Shown in pieces: positions 1-11,644 of a stretch of DNA of 64,000 nucleotides. Under the pieces are notes generated by a model, which searched no databases, was not told where the DNA came from, and saw only the letters and a program-made list of their open reading frames with translations. Positions within the stretch are counted from its first letter, which is position 1. Each line of letters starts with the position of its first letter. Source of the stretch: Megaleporinus macrocephalus (taxonomy: Eukaryota > Chordata > Actinopteri > Characiformes > Anostomidae); NCBI GenBank assembly GCA_021613375.1, contig CM038720.1:5945462-6009461 (forward strand). Direction: 5' to 3'. The position numbers and the translations under genes are program-made.

Positions 1-1250
1 ATCACATTTAGCAGGCGAAGGATTCTCCACCTTCTGGATCTCATGGCTTGTAACTCAATCGATCACATTTAGCAGGCTGAGGATTCTCCACCTTCTGGAT
101 CTCATGGCTTGTAACTCACTCAATCACATTTAGCAGGCGGAGGATTCTCCACCTTCTGGATCTCATGGCTTGTAACTCACTCAATCACATTTAGCAGGCG
201 GAGGATTCTCCACCTTCTGGATCTCAAGGCTTGTAACTCAGTTGATCACATTTAGCAGGCTGAGGATTCTCCACCTTCTGGATCTCGAGGCTTGTAACTC
301 ACTCAATCACATTTAGCAGGCTGAGGATTCTCCACCTTCTAGATCTCATGGCTTGTAACTCACTTGATCACATTTAGCAGGCTGAGGATTCTCCACCTTC
401 TGGATCTCGAGGCTTGTAACTCACTTGATCACATTTAGCAGGCTGAGGATTCTCCACCTTCTGGATCTCGAGGCTTGTAACTCACTCAATCACATTTAGC
501 AGGCTGAGGATTCTCCACCTTCTGGATCTCGTGGCTTGTAACTCACTCCATCACATTTGGCATGCTAAGGATTCTCCACCTTCTGGATCTCGTGGCTTGT
601 AACTCACTCCATCACATTTAGCAGGCTGAGGATTCTTCACCTTCTGGATCTCGAGGCTTGTAACTCACTCGTTCGCATTTAGCAGGCTGAGGTTTCTCCA
701 CCTTCTGGATCTCGTGGCTTGTAACTCACTTGATCACATTTAGCAGACGGAGGATTCTCCACCTTCTGGATCTCGTGGCTTGCAACTCACTCGATTACAT
801 TTAGCAGGCTGAGGAATCTCCACCTTCTGGATCTCATGGCTTGTAACTTACTCCATCACATTTAGCAGGCTGAGGATTCTCCACCTTCTGGATCTCAAGG
901 CTTGTAACTCACTCAATCACATTTAGCAGGCTGAGGATTCTCCACCTTCTGGATCTCAAGGCTTGTAATTCACTCTATCACATTTAGCAGGCTGAGGATT
1001 CTCCACCTTCTGGATCTCAAGGCTTGTAACTCACTCTATCACATTTAGCAGGCTGAGGATTCTCCACCTTCTGGATCTCGAGGCTTGTAACTCACTCGTT
1101 CACATATAGCAGGCGGAGGATTCTCCACCTTCCGGATCTCGTGGCTTGTAACTCACTCCATCACATTTAGCAGGCTGAGGATTCTCCACCTTCTAGATCT
1201 TGTGGCTTGTAACTCACTCAATCACATTTAGCAGGTGGAGGATTCTCCAC
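1..1250. repeat. 61-bp minisatellite, about 20.5 copies
   Basis: The unit begins ATCACATTTAGCAGGCTGAG and continues through a TTCTCCACCTTCTGG core to CTTGTAACTCACTC. Unit starts fall at 1, 62, 123, 184, 245 and on to 1221, so twenty copies keep an exact 61-bp spacing with no net insertion or deletion; only substitutions distinguish them. The last copy breaks off near 1250. The array touches the left edge of the window and probably continues beyond it. It encodes nothing recognisable. Confidence 0.97.
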
Positions 1251-2118
1251 AAGGGGGCACTCAAGCAGCTTTTTAGTGCTTTTGTAAGAGAGGCGTTAGG
1301 ATGTGAACTGGAGACTGAACCAAAGACCAGTTATGGTGACAGCCAAGATGCATACAAACCCCTTGCGACCCTCCAAACCTCAACCAGCACCACAACAATA
1401 ACCCACATTTCTGATTCAGGTGACTCAGTGTCTCAGTGTCTCAGTGTCTCAGTGCCTCAGTGCCTCAGTGCCACGAGACAGGGCTCTTTCAGGTCTGAGC
1501 CATTACCTGCTGTAATCCCTCCACCGTGATAGACCTCGTCCCCGATGGCTGTACGAGTGGTCTGGCGTGAAGAGCGGGGGATAATTGCTAACGATTGCTC
1601 AATCAAGCCCTAATTACATTAGCGCGAGCGGCGGTCAGGAGCTGTGAAGGGACAGGACGGTGAAATTGGGTCTCTCTAGTAAAATAAAGGCAGCGTGGCG
1701 TGGGCGTGTGCTCGGGTGGTCTTCAGTACTAGTAAAGGTGGTGAGTAAAAGTCATCGCTCAGCATGGGGCGCTAGCAGGCCAGCAGTTGTTGCATTAGAT
1801 CCCTGGTGGCTCTTGTGGGTGGAGTCTTCTTCCAGCCTTTTCCGAGGCACTGGTCAGTTAACCACTTGGGTTAAAGAACAAACTTCAATTCCTGAGTCAC
1901 TCAGTGTCTACAATCAACCACTTCACACCAAATCCACTCTAAGAGCTTTACAGTGGGGGTGATGGGAACCAGGGGTCTCCATGTCTACAACACAAACGTA
2001 CACACTCTATTTACTACAATGAGCATCAGAGAACTCAGTGGAAAGTCTTAAGGAACTATTTTGCCTCATAACGCTCTTCATGTATCCCTCCACCAGGAAT
2101 GGATTTTACTAATATATT
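1251..2118. other. Single-copy intergenic DNA with one short tandem repeat
   Basis: No gene is supported. An 8-bp repeat (TCAGTGTC/TCAGTGCC, six copies) lies at 1425-1472 and creates the serine-rich part of a short open frame, which I do not regard as coding. Around 1930-2010 a segment (GTGGGGGTGATGGGAACCAG area followed by ACAACACAAACG) resembles sequence at 6210-6285 and, more weakly, 39594-39640, so it is probably an old interspersed repeat. Confidence 0.5.
1425..1472 (+). repeat. 8-bp tandem repeat (TCAGTGTC)n, six copies
   Basis: Three copies of TCAGTGTC are followed by three of TCAGTGCC with perfect 8-bp spacing. Confidence 0.95.
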
Positions 2119-2822
2119 TTAGAGAAGAGGGCAAGAGTAGAGAATAGAAGGATAGAGAACGAGTGATGTCAGGATAGAAAGAGATATAGAGGGTAGAGAG
2201 ACCAAGGGAGAGAAGAATGTAAGTATATAGATAAAAAAGAAAGAACAGGAAACAAAAGAAAAAAGAGAGGTGGAGTAGGGAGGAATAGACAGACGGATGG
2301 AGAGAAAAAGGACAGAGAAAGGAAGAGGTGGATAGAGAAGGGGTGATACAGGGTCAGAGAGAAGAATAGAAGAATATACATAGAGAGAAGAATGGTGTGT
2401 GGAGAGAGAGAGAGAGATAGTGAGGAATAGATAGATGAAAAGAGTGACATAGAGAGAGAAAAAGACAGAAGAGGTGAAAAGATCAAAGGGAATAGAAGAA
2501 TAAAGAGAAAATGCAAGCGTAGAGAGAGAGAGAGATGTAGATATACCGTGACAGAAAGAGTATAAGGAATAAAGGACTGGAGAGGGAGGATAGAGGGATA
2601 GAGAAAGAGTAAACTGAAGAATCAAGGGAGAGAAGAGGTGTAGAGAGAGATAAGGGGATAGGAATAAAGATAGCAGGATAGAGAAAGAGAAATAAATAGA
2701 AAAAGAGAGAGAGGGTGATGGAGATAGAGAGATAGAGAGAGTAAGAGATAGAAAGAGAGGGATAAAAACATGAGGAGAAGAATGCACAGAGATACATAGA
2801 GATAAAGATAGAGAGAGAGACA
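2119..2822 (+). repeat. Purine-rich (GA) low-complexity tract
   Basis: About 700 bases are made almost only of A and G on the plus strand, mostly GAGA, GATAGA and GAATAGA motifs without a fixed period. Long open frames on the minus strand (Ser/Leu/Phe/Tyr-rich) are by-products of the missing purine-strand stops. The tract abuts a pyrimidine-rich TCA array at 2823, so strand composition flips abruptly. Confidence 0.95.
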
Positions 2823-2958
2823 CATCCTCCTCCCCATCATAATCATCATCTCCATCCTTGTCATCCTCATCATCATCATCATCATCATCATCACCCTCTT
2901 CATATTCCTCCACCTCAACATCATCTTCCTACTCCTCATCATCTTCCTCCCCATCATC

Positions 2959-3000
<42 letters not shown>

Positions 3001-3457
3001 ATCATCATCATCACATTCCTACTCCTCATCTTCATCATCTTTAACATCATCCCCCTTATCATCATCACCTTCCTATTCCTCATCTTCATCATCATCAACA
3101 TCATCCCCCTTATCATCACCTTCCTACTCCTACTCATCATCATCAACATCATCCCCCTTATCATCATCACCTTCCTACTCCTCCTCATCATCTTCATCAT
3201 CATCAACATCATCATCATCATCATCCTAATCATCATCATCACATTCCTACTCCTCATCTTCATCATCATCAACATCATCCCCCTTATCATCATCACCTTC
3301 CTACTCCTCATCATCATCAACATCATCCCCCTTATCATCATCACCTTCCTACTCCTCCTCATCATCCTCATCATCATTATCATCATCCTCATCATCATCA
3401 CCCTCTTCATATTCCTCCACCTCGACATCATCTTCCTACTCCTCATCATCTTCATCC

Positions 3458-3489
<32 letters not shown>

Positions 3490-4010
3490 ATCATCATCAT
3501 CACATTCCTACTCCTCATCTTCATCATCATTAACATCATCCCCCTTATCATCATCTTCTTCCTCCTCCTCATCTTCATCATCATTAACATCATCCCCCTT
3601 ATCATCATCACCTTCCTACTCCTCATCTTCATCATCATTAACATCATCCCCCTTATCATCATCACCTTCCTACTCCTCATCTTCATCATCATCATCATCC
3701 CCCTTATCATCATCACCTTCCTACTCCTCATCTTCATCATCATTAACATCATCCCCCTTATCATCATCACCTTCCTACTCCTCATCTTCATCATCATTAA
3801 CATCATCCCCCTTATCATCATCACGTTCCTACTCCTCATCTTCATCATCATTAACATTATCCCCCTTATCATCATCACCTTCCTACTCCTCATCTTCATC
3901 ATCATTAACATCATCCCCCTTATCATCATCTTCTTCCTCCTCCTCACCGTCTTCCTCTCTATCATCATCATCATCATCCTCACATCATCATTACTTAATC
4001 CCCATCATCA
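2823..4010. repeat. TCA/TCC array with a 54-bp unit
   Basis: This is compound (TCA)n/(TCC)n DNA. From about 3000 to 3960 it is organised into a 54-bp unit holding CCTTCCTACTCC, a TTCATCATCATTAACATC stretch and CCCCCTTATC; the CCTTCCTACT motif recurs at 3611 and 3665. Because 54 is divisible by three, the minus strand reads as an uninterrupted Met/Arg/Lys repeat of 18 residues, which is an artefact and not a protein. Confidence 0.95.
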
Positions 4011-4389
4011 TCATCTTCATCCTCATCATTACTTAATCATCATCATCATCATTTAATCCTCATCATCTTAATCCTCATCATCATCACCATTATCATCTTA
4101 ATCATCCTTCTCCTCCTCCTCCTCCTCATCATCATCATCATCATCATAATCATCACTTAATCCTCATCCTCATCATCTTAATCCTCATCATCATCACCAT
4201 TATCATCTTAATCATCCTTCTTCTCCTCCTCCTCCTCCTCATCATCATCATCATAATCATCACTTAATCCTCATCCTCATCATCTTAATCCTCATCCTCA
4301 TCATCTTAATCCTCATCATCATCATCACCATTATCATCTTAATCATCCTTCTTCTCCTCCTCCTCCTCATCATCACCATTACTTAATCG

Positions 4390-4425
<36 letters not shown>

Positions 4426-4639
4426 CTTAATCCTCATCCTCATCATCTTAATCCTCATCATCATCACCATTATCATCTTAATCCTCCTATTTCTCCTCAT
4501 CATCATCATCACCTTAAACTTCCTCCTCCTCCTCATTATCACCATCATCATCTTAATCCTCCTCATCATCTTAATCCTTGTCATCATCATCACCATTATC
4601 ATCTTAATCATCCTTCTTCTCCTCCTCCTCCTCCTCATT

Positions 4640-4677
<38 letters not shown>

Positions 4678-5166
4678 AATCATCACTTAATCCTCATCCT
4701 CATCATCTTAATCCTCATCATCATCATCATCATCTTAATCATCCTTCTTCTCCTCCTCCTCCTCATCATCACCATTACTTAATCGTCATCATCATCATCA
4801 TCATCATCATCATCACTTAATCCTCATCCTCATCATCTTAATCCTCATCATCATCACCATTATCATCTTAATCCTCCTATTTCTCCTCATCATCATCATC
4901 ACCTTAAACTTCCTCCTCCTCCTCATTATCACCATCATCATCTTAATCCTCCTCATCATCTTAATCCTTATCATCATCATCACCATTATCATCTTAATCA
5001 TCCTTCTTCTCCTCCTCCTCCTCCTCATTATCATCATCATCATCATCATCATCATCATAATCATCACTTAATCCTCATCCTCATCATCTTAATCCTCATC
5101 ATCATCATCATTATCATCTTAATCATCCTTCTTCTCCTCCTCCTCCTCCTCATCATTACTTAATTG

Positions 5167-5208
<42 letters not shown>

Positions 5209-5545
5209 CTTAATCCTCATCCTCATCATCTTAATCCTTATCATCATCATCACCATTATCATCTTAATCCTCCTACTTCTCCTCCTCTTCATCATCATCA
5301 CCTTAAACTTCCTCCTCCTCCTCATTATCTTAATCTTTCTCCTCCTCATCATCATCTTAATCTTTCTCCTCCTCCTCCTCATCATCATCACCATCATCAT
5401 CTTAATCCTCCTCCTCCTCCTCCTCATCATCATTATCATCTTAATCCTCCTCCTCCTCCTCCTCCTCCTCCTCCTCATCATCATCATCATCATCATCTTA
5501 ATCCTCCTCATCTTCATCACCATCATCATCTTAATTCCTCATCGT
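4011..5545. repeat. TCA/TCC/TTAATCC array with a roughly 390-bp higher-order unit
   Basis: The array mixes (TCA)n, (TCC)n and CTTAATCCTCATC blocks. ACTTAATCGT starts at 4381 and 4777, and a variant at 5158, so the later half is built from three large units of about 396 and 381 bp. Each carries the same order of sub-blocks: long TCA run, TTAATCC pairs, TATTTCTCC or TACTTCTCC, CCTTAAACTTCC, then TCC runs. Open frames on both strands are repeat artefacts. Confidence 0.93.
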
Positions 5546-6302
5546 CGTCTGTGTGAGGAGGGCAGATCCAGCAGCTCTCCGGGCTCTGCTCTCTCAAACA
5601 TCTCTCTGAAGTTGGATGGTGAAGGTTTACGTTAAACCCTGCCTGACTGGCCCAATCTCTAATCTTCACTCCGAGCCACAAACTCCCGCCTCTCCGAGTC
5701 TCTTATGTGTGTCAGGAGCGGCTATGCGCTCGGAGGCGATGGAGACGCGGATAGATCCGATCTTATCTTTATTCTTTGAAGAACGATTCCTCACTCTAAT
5801 TATTTCTAATGTGTCCCACATCATCAGCCCCCCACCTCCCCCCGCAGACTCCACCTGGATAGGCTCGATCTCGTTCCAGATTAGCCAGCCTATATTTAAC
5901 ACCTCCACAGCCTAGATACGCTCTTTACACGCGTTCGGTTCCGAGCGGCGTGGAACACTTCGGGAATGTTGACTCGTCAGGGAACGACGGACCCTCGCTC
6001 CGGTCAGCCTCGACTCTGTTTGGCTGAGACAGTGATGAGCTGGCTAACTTCTGAGACCTGCTCACTCTCCTGCTACGTACGTGTGCTTGTATGATCTTCG
6101 TTAGTTAAATACAGTTAGTTGTACTTTTCACAGGCGTTCCCAGTTTCTGAAGGACGATTCCACCAAAATGCCAAAATTCCTCATTCAGAGTGGTCTGGCA
6201 TGAAATGTTTGCCTGTAATGAAAGTGATTGGAAGCAGGGGTCTTTATGTCTCCAACACAAATATAAACATTTTACTTACTATCAAAACCACCAGTGAACC
6301 AA
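5546..6302. other. Single-copy island, possible non-coding regulatory DNA
   Basis: After the TCA array there is about 750 bp of ordinary, GC-balanced sequence. It has no splice-supported open frame. A GATCTTATCTTTATTCTTTG segment (5759-5778) has GATA-like sites. The right part (6119-6290) resembles the old interspersed sequence at 1930-2010, so only the left 550 bp is likely to be unique. Conservation cannot be judged from the sequence alone. Confidence 0.35.
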
Positions 6303-6338
6303 CATCCATCCATCCATCCATCCATCTATCCATCCATT
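6303..6338 (+). repeat. (CATC)n microsatellite
   Basis: Nine CATC-type tetramers occur with one CTAT interruption. Confidence 0.95.
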
Positions 6339-6372
6339 ATCAGAGAAGCATAAAGAAACTGAAATAAAGGAG

Positions 6373-6488
6373 GAACAGAGAGATTGGGAGGAGAAGAGGA
6401 ATAGAGAGATTGGGAGGAGAAGAGGAATAGAGAGATTGGGAGGAGAAGAGGAATAGAGAGATTGGGAGGAGAAGAGGAATAGAGAGAG
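6373..6488 (+). repeat. 26-bp purine minisatellite, about 4.4 copies
   Basis: The TTGGGAGGAGAAGAGGAATA core recurs with TGGGA at 6385, 6411, 6437 and 6463, giving an exact 26-bp period. It is the left edge of the larger GA-rich tract. Confidence 0.95.
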
Positions 6489-7530
6489 AGAAATATATAG
6501 ATATGCAGTAAAAGACTGCAAGGAATAGAGATAGAGAAAGAGGGAGATGAATACAAGCGAAAGAAGACGAGGAGAGAGAAGAATGCATAGTGAGAGAGTA
6601 AGGAATAGAGTGATAAAGAAAGAGAGGGATAAAGGATCTGAAATAAGGGAGGAATAGAGAGACTGGGAGGAGCAGAGAAATCCAGAGAGAGAGACACACA
6701 CAGAACGAGAGAGAGAGACAGAAAGAAAGTGAGAGAGAGAGAGACAGACAGAAAGAAAATAAGAGAGAGAGAGAGAAAGAGAGAGAGAGAAAGTGAGAGG
6801 GAGAGAGAGACAGAAAGAAAGTGAGAGGGAGAGACAGACAAAAAAGTAAGAGAGAAAGAGAGAGAAAGAGAGAGAAAAAGAAAGACAGAAAGAGTGAGAG
6901 AGAGACACACATAGAACGAGAGTGAGAGAGAGACAGAATGAAAGTGAAAGAGACAGAGACAAAAAGAAAGTGAAAGCGTGAGAGAGAGACAGAAAGAAAG
7001 AGAGACAGACAAAGTGAAAGAGACAGAAAGAAGAAAGTGAGAGAGACACACACATAGAACGAGAGACAGAAAAAAGAGAGAGAGAGACAGAAAGTAAGAG
7101 AGACACACACACAGAACGAGAGAGAGAGAGACAGAAAAAGAGAGAGAAAGAGAGACAGAAAGAGAGAGACACACACATAGAACGAGAGAGAGAGAGACAG
7201 AAAAAAGAGAGAGCGACAGAAAGACACACACAGAACGAGAGAGAGAGACAGAAAGTGAGAGAGAGACACACACAGAACGAGAGAGAGACACACAGAACGA
7301 GAGAGAGACAGAAAGTGAGAGAGAGAGACAGAAAGTGAGAGAGAGAGAGACACACAGAACGAGAGAGAGACAGAAAGAGAGAGAGAGACAGAAAGTGAGA
7401 GAGAGAGAGAGACACACACACACAGAACGAGAGAGAGAGAGACAGAAAGAGAGAGAGAGAGAGACAGAAAGTGAGAGAGAGAGAGACAGAAAGTGAGAGA
7501 GAGACAGAAAGTGAAAAGAGAGACAGAAAG

Positions 7531-7587
<57 letters not shown>

Positions 7588-7838
7588 GAGAGAGAGACAG
7601 AAAGTGAGAGAGAGAGAGACACACACACACAGAACGAGAGAGAGACAGAAAGAGAGAGAGAGAGACAGAAAGTGAGAGAGAGAGACAGAAAGTGAGAGAG
7701 AGACAGAAAGTGAAAAGAGAGACAGAAAGTGAGAGAGAGAGAGAGAGAGAGAGAGAAAGTGGGAGAGAGAGAGAGACAGAAAGTGAGAGAGAGAGACAGA
7801 AAGTGAGAGAGAGAGACAGAAAGTGAGAGAGACAGAAA

Positions 7839-7910
<72 letters not shown>

Positions 7911-7944
7911 GAAAATTGAATTGAATTGAATTGAATTGAATTGA

Positions 7945-8012
<68 letters not shown>
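6489..8012 (+). repeat. GA/GACA-rich tract with a loose AGAACGAGAG-type unit
   Basis: About 1.5 kb of plus-strand purine-rich sequence alternates (GA)n with GACAGAAAGTGAGAG and GACACACACAGAACGAG blocks, ending in two nearly pure (GA)n runs (7833-7912 and 7944-8012). Between these runs sits (AATTG)n at 7914-7944. Very long minus-strand Leu/Ser/Phe/Val frames overlap it in all three frames, which shows they are compositional and not coding. Confidence 0.96.
7914..7944 (+). repeat. (AATTG)n pentanucleotide microsatellite
   Basis: About six perfect AATTG units are embedded inside pure (GA)n, a sharp compositional interruption. Confidence 0.95.
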
Positions 8013-8014
<2 letters not shown>

Positions 8015-8077
8015 TGTATTGGGGCACTGAATCTTAAGCTTGCACTCATTAACACTACTAACTACATTAACTACTTC

Positions 8078-8147
8078 ATCTACATCATCTTCATCCTCCT
8101 CCTCATCATCACCATCATTATCATCACCATCTTCATCATCACCACAC
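8078..8147. repeat. Short (TCA)n/(TCC)n tract
   Basis: Imperfect TCATCATC and TCCTCC units resemble the 2.8-5.5 kb array in composition. Confidence 0.85.
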
Positions 8148-8372
8148 CATGGACAGGTCTCCAGTCCACTCTCTCCACACTCACTCCTACGGTCAGTTTA
8201 GAGTGAGGATCCTAACATGCATGTGTTTGGACTGTGGGAGGAAACCGGAGTACCCGGAGGAACCCACTCAAACACAGAGAGAACATACACACTCCACACA
8301 GAACCACCCGGACCGGGAATCCAACCCAGATCATCTTACTGTGAGGAGACAGTGCTGACCACGATCTGACCA
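8148..8372 (-). mobile_element. tRNA-like SINE family, reverse orientation (GGAAACCGGAGTACC type)
   Basis: The segment from GGACAGGTCTCCAGTCC through ACTGTGGGAGGAAACCGGAG and CCGGGAATCCAACCC to CAGTGCTGACCAC matches, from memory, a very abundant teleost interspersed repeat. Read on the minus strand its head would be GTGGTCAG...CAGCACTG, then GGGTTGGATTCCC, which resembles a tRNA B box (GGTTCGANTCC) with one change. This supports a tRNA-derived SINE. The family name is uncertain. Its usual head, GGTGGTGTAGTGGTTAGCAC, is close to the 20-bp unit of the arrays at 37.3 and 59.0 kb. A short open frame across it is not a gene. Confidence 0.65.
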
Positions 8373-8580
8373 CTATCATAAAACAGTATGTCAGGTATCA
8401 GTGTTTCTCTCTGTGAGGCAGACGTCTGGTTCCTATCACCAGCGTGGCTTTGGAAAACTGGCAGAATTCCTAATAGTGAAATTCCAAACACACTGAAGGA
8501 ACTGAGTCACCAGTACAAGAAAACATGACATCACCGAACTGGTGAAGGTAGAGCGGCTACTCTAACCCTCCCTCCTCCAG
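8373..8580. other. Short unassigned intergenic segment
   Basis: I see no repeat, gene or motif of note here. Confidence 0.5.
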
Positions 8581-9280
8581 AAGTCCATTTCCTCTCTTTC
8601 TATTCTTCTATTTCTCTCTCTTTTCTCTATCCCTCTCTCTATCTCCATTCACTGCATATCTACATTTCTTTCTATCCCTTTCTTTATTCTTCCTTCTCCA
8701 CATCCCTTTATCCTTTTAGTCTTCACCTCTATCTCTTTCTTTCTCGTTTGGTCAATATATCTGTCTGTATTTATCTCTTTTTATCCTAACATTTTCTTTA
8801 TCCCTCTTTTTCCTATACCACCCCTCTATCTCTCTTCTGTCTCTGTTTTAATATTTGTCTATTTCTCTCTCTATTTCTATCCCTCTATCCCACTTCTCCA
8901 TCCTCCTTTTTCTTTTTAACTTTGTTCTGCTATTCCTTTTTCTCCTTCTCTATCCTTCTCTATTCTTCTCTCGTTTCTTATACACTCTTGCCATAGTCTA
9001 CATTCTATCCATCTTTATTCCTAAACTCTTCTTCTATCCCTCCATCTCTTTGTTCCTTACACCCTTTCTATCACTCTGTTTACATCCCTCTTTCCCTTTG
9101 TTCTACTATTGCTCTCTCTCCCCCTCCCTCTCTCTACACATTCTTATATATATATATATATATATATTCTTCTATTCCTCTCTGTCATAGTCTATCCCTT
9201 TATCTCTATCCCTCTATTCCTTACACTCTCTCTATCTCTCTCTATTCCTATACCCCCCCCCCCCTCTCTCTCTCTCTAAG
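8581..9280 (+). repeat. Pyrimidine-rich (CT) low-complexity tract
   Basis: About 700 bases of C and T with TATC and TTCTAT variation; it includes an (AT)n run at 9146-9168 and a C run of about 12 at 9253-9264. It is the compositional complement of the purine tract at 6.4-8.0 kb on the same strand. An open frame at 8855-9190 is compositional. Confidence 0.94.
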
Positions 9281-9360
9281 ACAGTGATCAACTACAGGCT
9301 GTATTTTTTGGCCCCATTCAGTGTGAGTTGGTCCAGCGTGCAGCAGGAGGAGCAAAGCAG

Positions 9361-10818
9361 GATGAGTGTGTGTTTGAAAGAGAGTGTGTGCGTGTGTGTT
9401 TTTTTTGTGTTTGTGTGTTTGAAAGAGAGTGTGCATGTGTGTTTTTGTGTGTTTGAGAGTGTGTGAATGTGTTTGAGAGTGTGTGTGTGTTTTTTTTTGC
9501 GTTTGTGTTTTTGAGAGAGAGTGTGTGTGTGTGTGTTTTGAGTGTGTGAATGTGTTTGAGAGTGTGTGTGTGTGTGTGTGTGTGGGTTTGTGTGTTTGAG
9601 AGAAAGAGAGAGAGTGTTTGTATTTTAGAGAGAGTGTGTTTGTATGTATGTGTGTGTGTGCATGTTTTAAAAAGTGTGAGTGTGTTTAAGAAAGAGAGAG
9701 TGTGTGTGTGTGTTTGAGAGTGTGTGAGTGTGTGTTTCAGAGAAAGAGAGAGTGTGTGTGTGTTTTAAAGAGTGTGTGAGTGTGTGTTTCAGAGAGAGTG
9801 TGTGTGTTTTAGAAAGAGAGTGTGTGAGTGTGTTTGTGTGTGTGTGTTTTATAGAGATAGAGTGTTTCAAAGTGTGTGAATGTGTTTGTGTGTGAGTGTT
9901 TTAGAGTGTGTGAGTGTGTTTGTGTGTGTGTTTTAGAGAGAGTGTGTTTTAGAGTGTGTGAGTGTGTGTTTTAGAGAGACAGTGTGTTTGAGAGTGTGTG
10001 AGTGTGTTTGTGTGTGTGTGTTTTAGAGAGTGTGTAAATGTGTTTGTGTGTGTGTTTTAGTGTGTGAGTGTGTTTGTGTTTTATAGAGAGTGTGTGTTTT
10101 AGAAAGACAGTGTGTTTGAGAGTGTGAGTGTGTTTGTGTGTGTGTGTGTGTTTTAGAGAGTGTGTAAGTGTGTTTGTGCGTGTGTGTTTTAGAGAGAGTG
10201 TGTGTTTGAAAGAGGGTGTGAGTGTGTTTGTGTATGTTTTAGAGAGTGTGTGTGTGATTTAGAGAGAGAGTGTGTGTGTTGATGTGTTTGTGTGTGAGTG
10301 TTTTAGAGAGTATGTGTGTGAGTGTAAGAGTGTTTGTGTTTTAGAGAGAGTGTGTGTTTTAGAGAGTGTCTGAGTGTGTGTGTGTGGTAGAGAGACTGTG
10401 TGTGAGAGTGGGTGTGTGTTCTAGAGAGAGAGTGTGTGTGTGTGTGTGTGAGTGTGTGTGTGTTCTATAGAGTGTGTGTGTGTGTGTATTTTAGAGTGTC
10501 TGTGTGTAAGAGAGTGAGTGTGTGTGTTTTAGAGAGAGAGAGAGAGAGTGTGTGTGTATGTGAGTGTTTTAGAGTGTGTGTGTGTGTGTATGTTTTAGAG
10601 TGTGTGTGTGTATGTGTGTGTGTTTAAGAGTATGTGTGTATGTATGTGTGTGTGTGTGTTTTAGAGAGAGAGAGTGTGTGTGTGTGTGTGTGTGTTTAAG
10701 AGTGTGTGTGTATGTATGTGTGTGTGTTTTAGAGTGTGTGTGTATGTATGTGTGTGTGTGTTTTAGAGAGAGTGTGTATGTATGTGTGTATAAGTGTGTG
10801 TGTATTTTAGAGTGTGTA

Positions 10819-10849
<31 letters not shown>

Positions 10850-11142
10850 TTTAGAGAGAGTGTGTATGTATGTAGGTATGTGTGTGTTTTAGAGTGTATG
10901 TGTGTGTGTGTTTTAGAGAGAGAGTGTGTATGTATGTATGTGTGTGTGTGTGTTTTAGAGTGTGTGTGTATGTGTGTGTGTGTGTGTGTGTTTTAGAGAG
11001 AGAGTGTGTACGTATGTATGTGTTTGTGTGTGTGTTTTAGAGAGAGTGTGTGTATGTGTGTGTGTGTTTTAGAGTGTGTGTGTGTGTTTTAGAGTGTGTG
11101 TGTGTTTTAAAGAGAGAGAGTGTGTATGTATGTGTGTGTGTA

Positions 11143-11175
<33 letters not shown>
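9361..11175 (+). repeat. GT-rich compound minisatellite, 1.8 kb
   Basis: (GT)n runs alternate with TTTTAGAGAGAG, TTTGAGAG and TTTAAGAG blocks at irregular 25-60 bp spacing. The left half is richer in TTTGAGAGTGTGTGAGTG, the right half in TATGTATGTG. There is almost no C on the plus strand, so the strand asymmetry is extreme. Cys/Val-rich plus frames and His/Thr/Leu-rich minus frames are artefacts. The long alternating GT runs could adopt Z-DNA. Confidence 0.96.
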
Positions 11176-11177
<2 letters not shown>

Positions 11178-11640
11178 TCATTAACAATAGGCAGTGTGTG
11201 GCGGTGTGGCTGAAAGCTGCTGAAAGCTGGTGGAGGAGCAGGTTTGTATGAAGAAGCCCTGGGGGGAGTTGTGCTCTAGTAAACTCTCCTCCCCACAGAC
11301 ACGCGCCGTCTTATTATAGAGCAGCCAGTGGGACCCATCAGGTCCGTACCCTTCAAACCGTCCAAAGTCACAGGACACATCCCCGTCAGCGCTAGCGTGC
11401 TGGCTCGGAGACGCCTGCCGCCGGAGAGCGCTCTGATCTCGAGCCCAATAGCCCCGCACATACACATCAACAGCAACCGGAGAGACGAGCAGAAGACACT
11501 GCTTTTACAGGAGTGCTTACAAACACACACACACACACAACGACCACCGGTGGAGAACCAAGCATCTCCTCATAAAACTTCTACCTCTATCTTATTACTA
11601 AGCATCAGGAATGTGTATGCTTTTACTGCATGTTATCATC
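11176..11640. other. Single-copy island containing a possible exon
   Basis: GC-rich unique sequence follows the GT array. It contains the open stretch listed separately at 11299-11520 and a (CA)n run at 11522-11539. No repeat family was recognised. Confidence 0.4.
11299..11520 (+). other. Possible internal coding exon, unidentified
   Basis: A pyrimidine-rich acceptor-like CTCTCCTCCCCACAG ends at 11298. Behind it one frame (codons from 11301) stays open for more than 70 codons before the (CA)n run, with many C- or G-ending codons. It reads as TRRLIIEQPV, then PIRSVPFKPSKV, PVSASVLARRRLP and SNRRDEQKTLLLQE. I do not recognise a family. There is no clear GT donor at a suitable place, and the frame simply runs on through (CA)n into transposon sequence until 11744. 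The opposite strand is also open in part, so chance is a real alternative. Confidence 0.22.
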
Positions 11641-11644
11641 AGCA

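Noticed and set aside
2622..3983. 453-codon Met/Arg/Lys-rich minus-strand frame
   Set aside because: Read through (TCA)n/(TCC)n DNA; pure composition effect.
8149..8358. 69-codon frame as a small protein
   Set aside because: It coincides with the reverse strand of a common SINE-type repeat.
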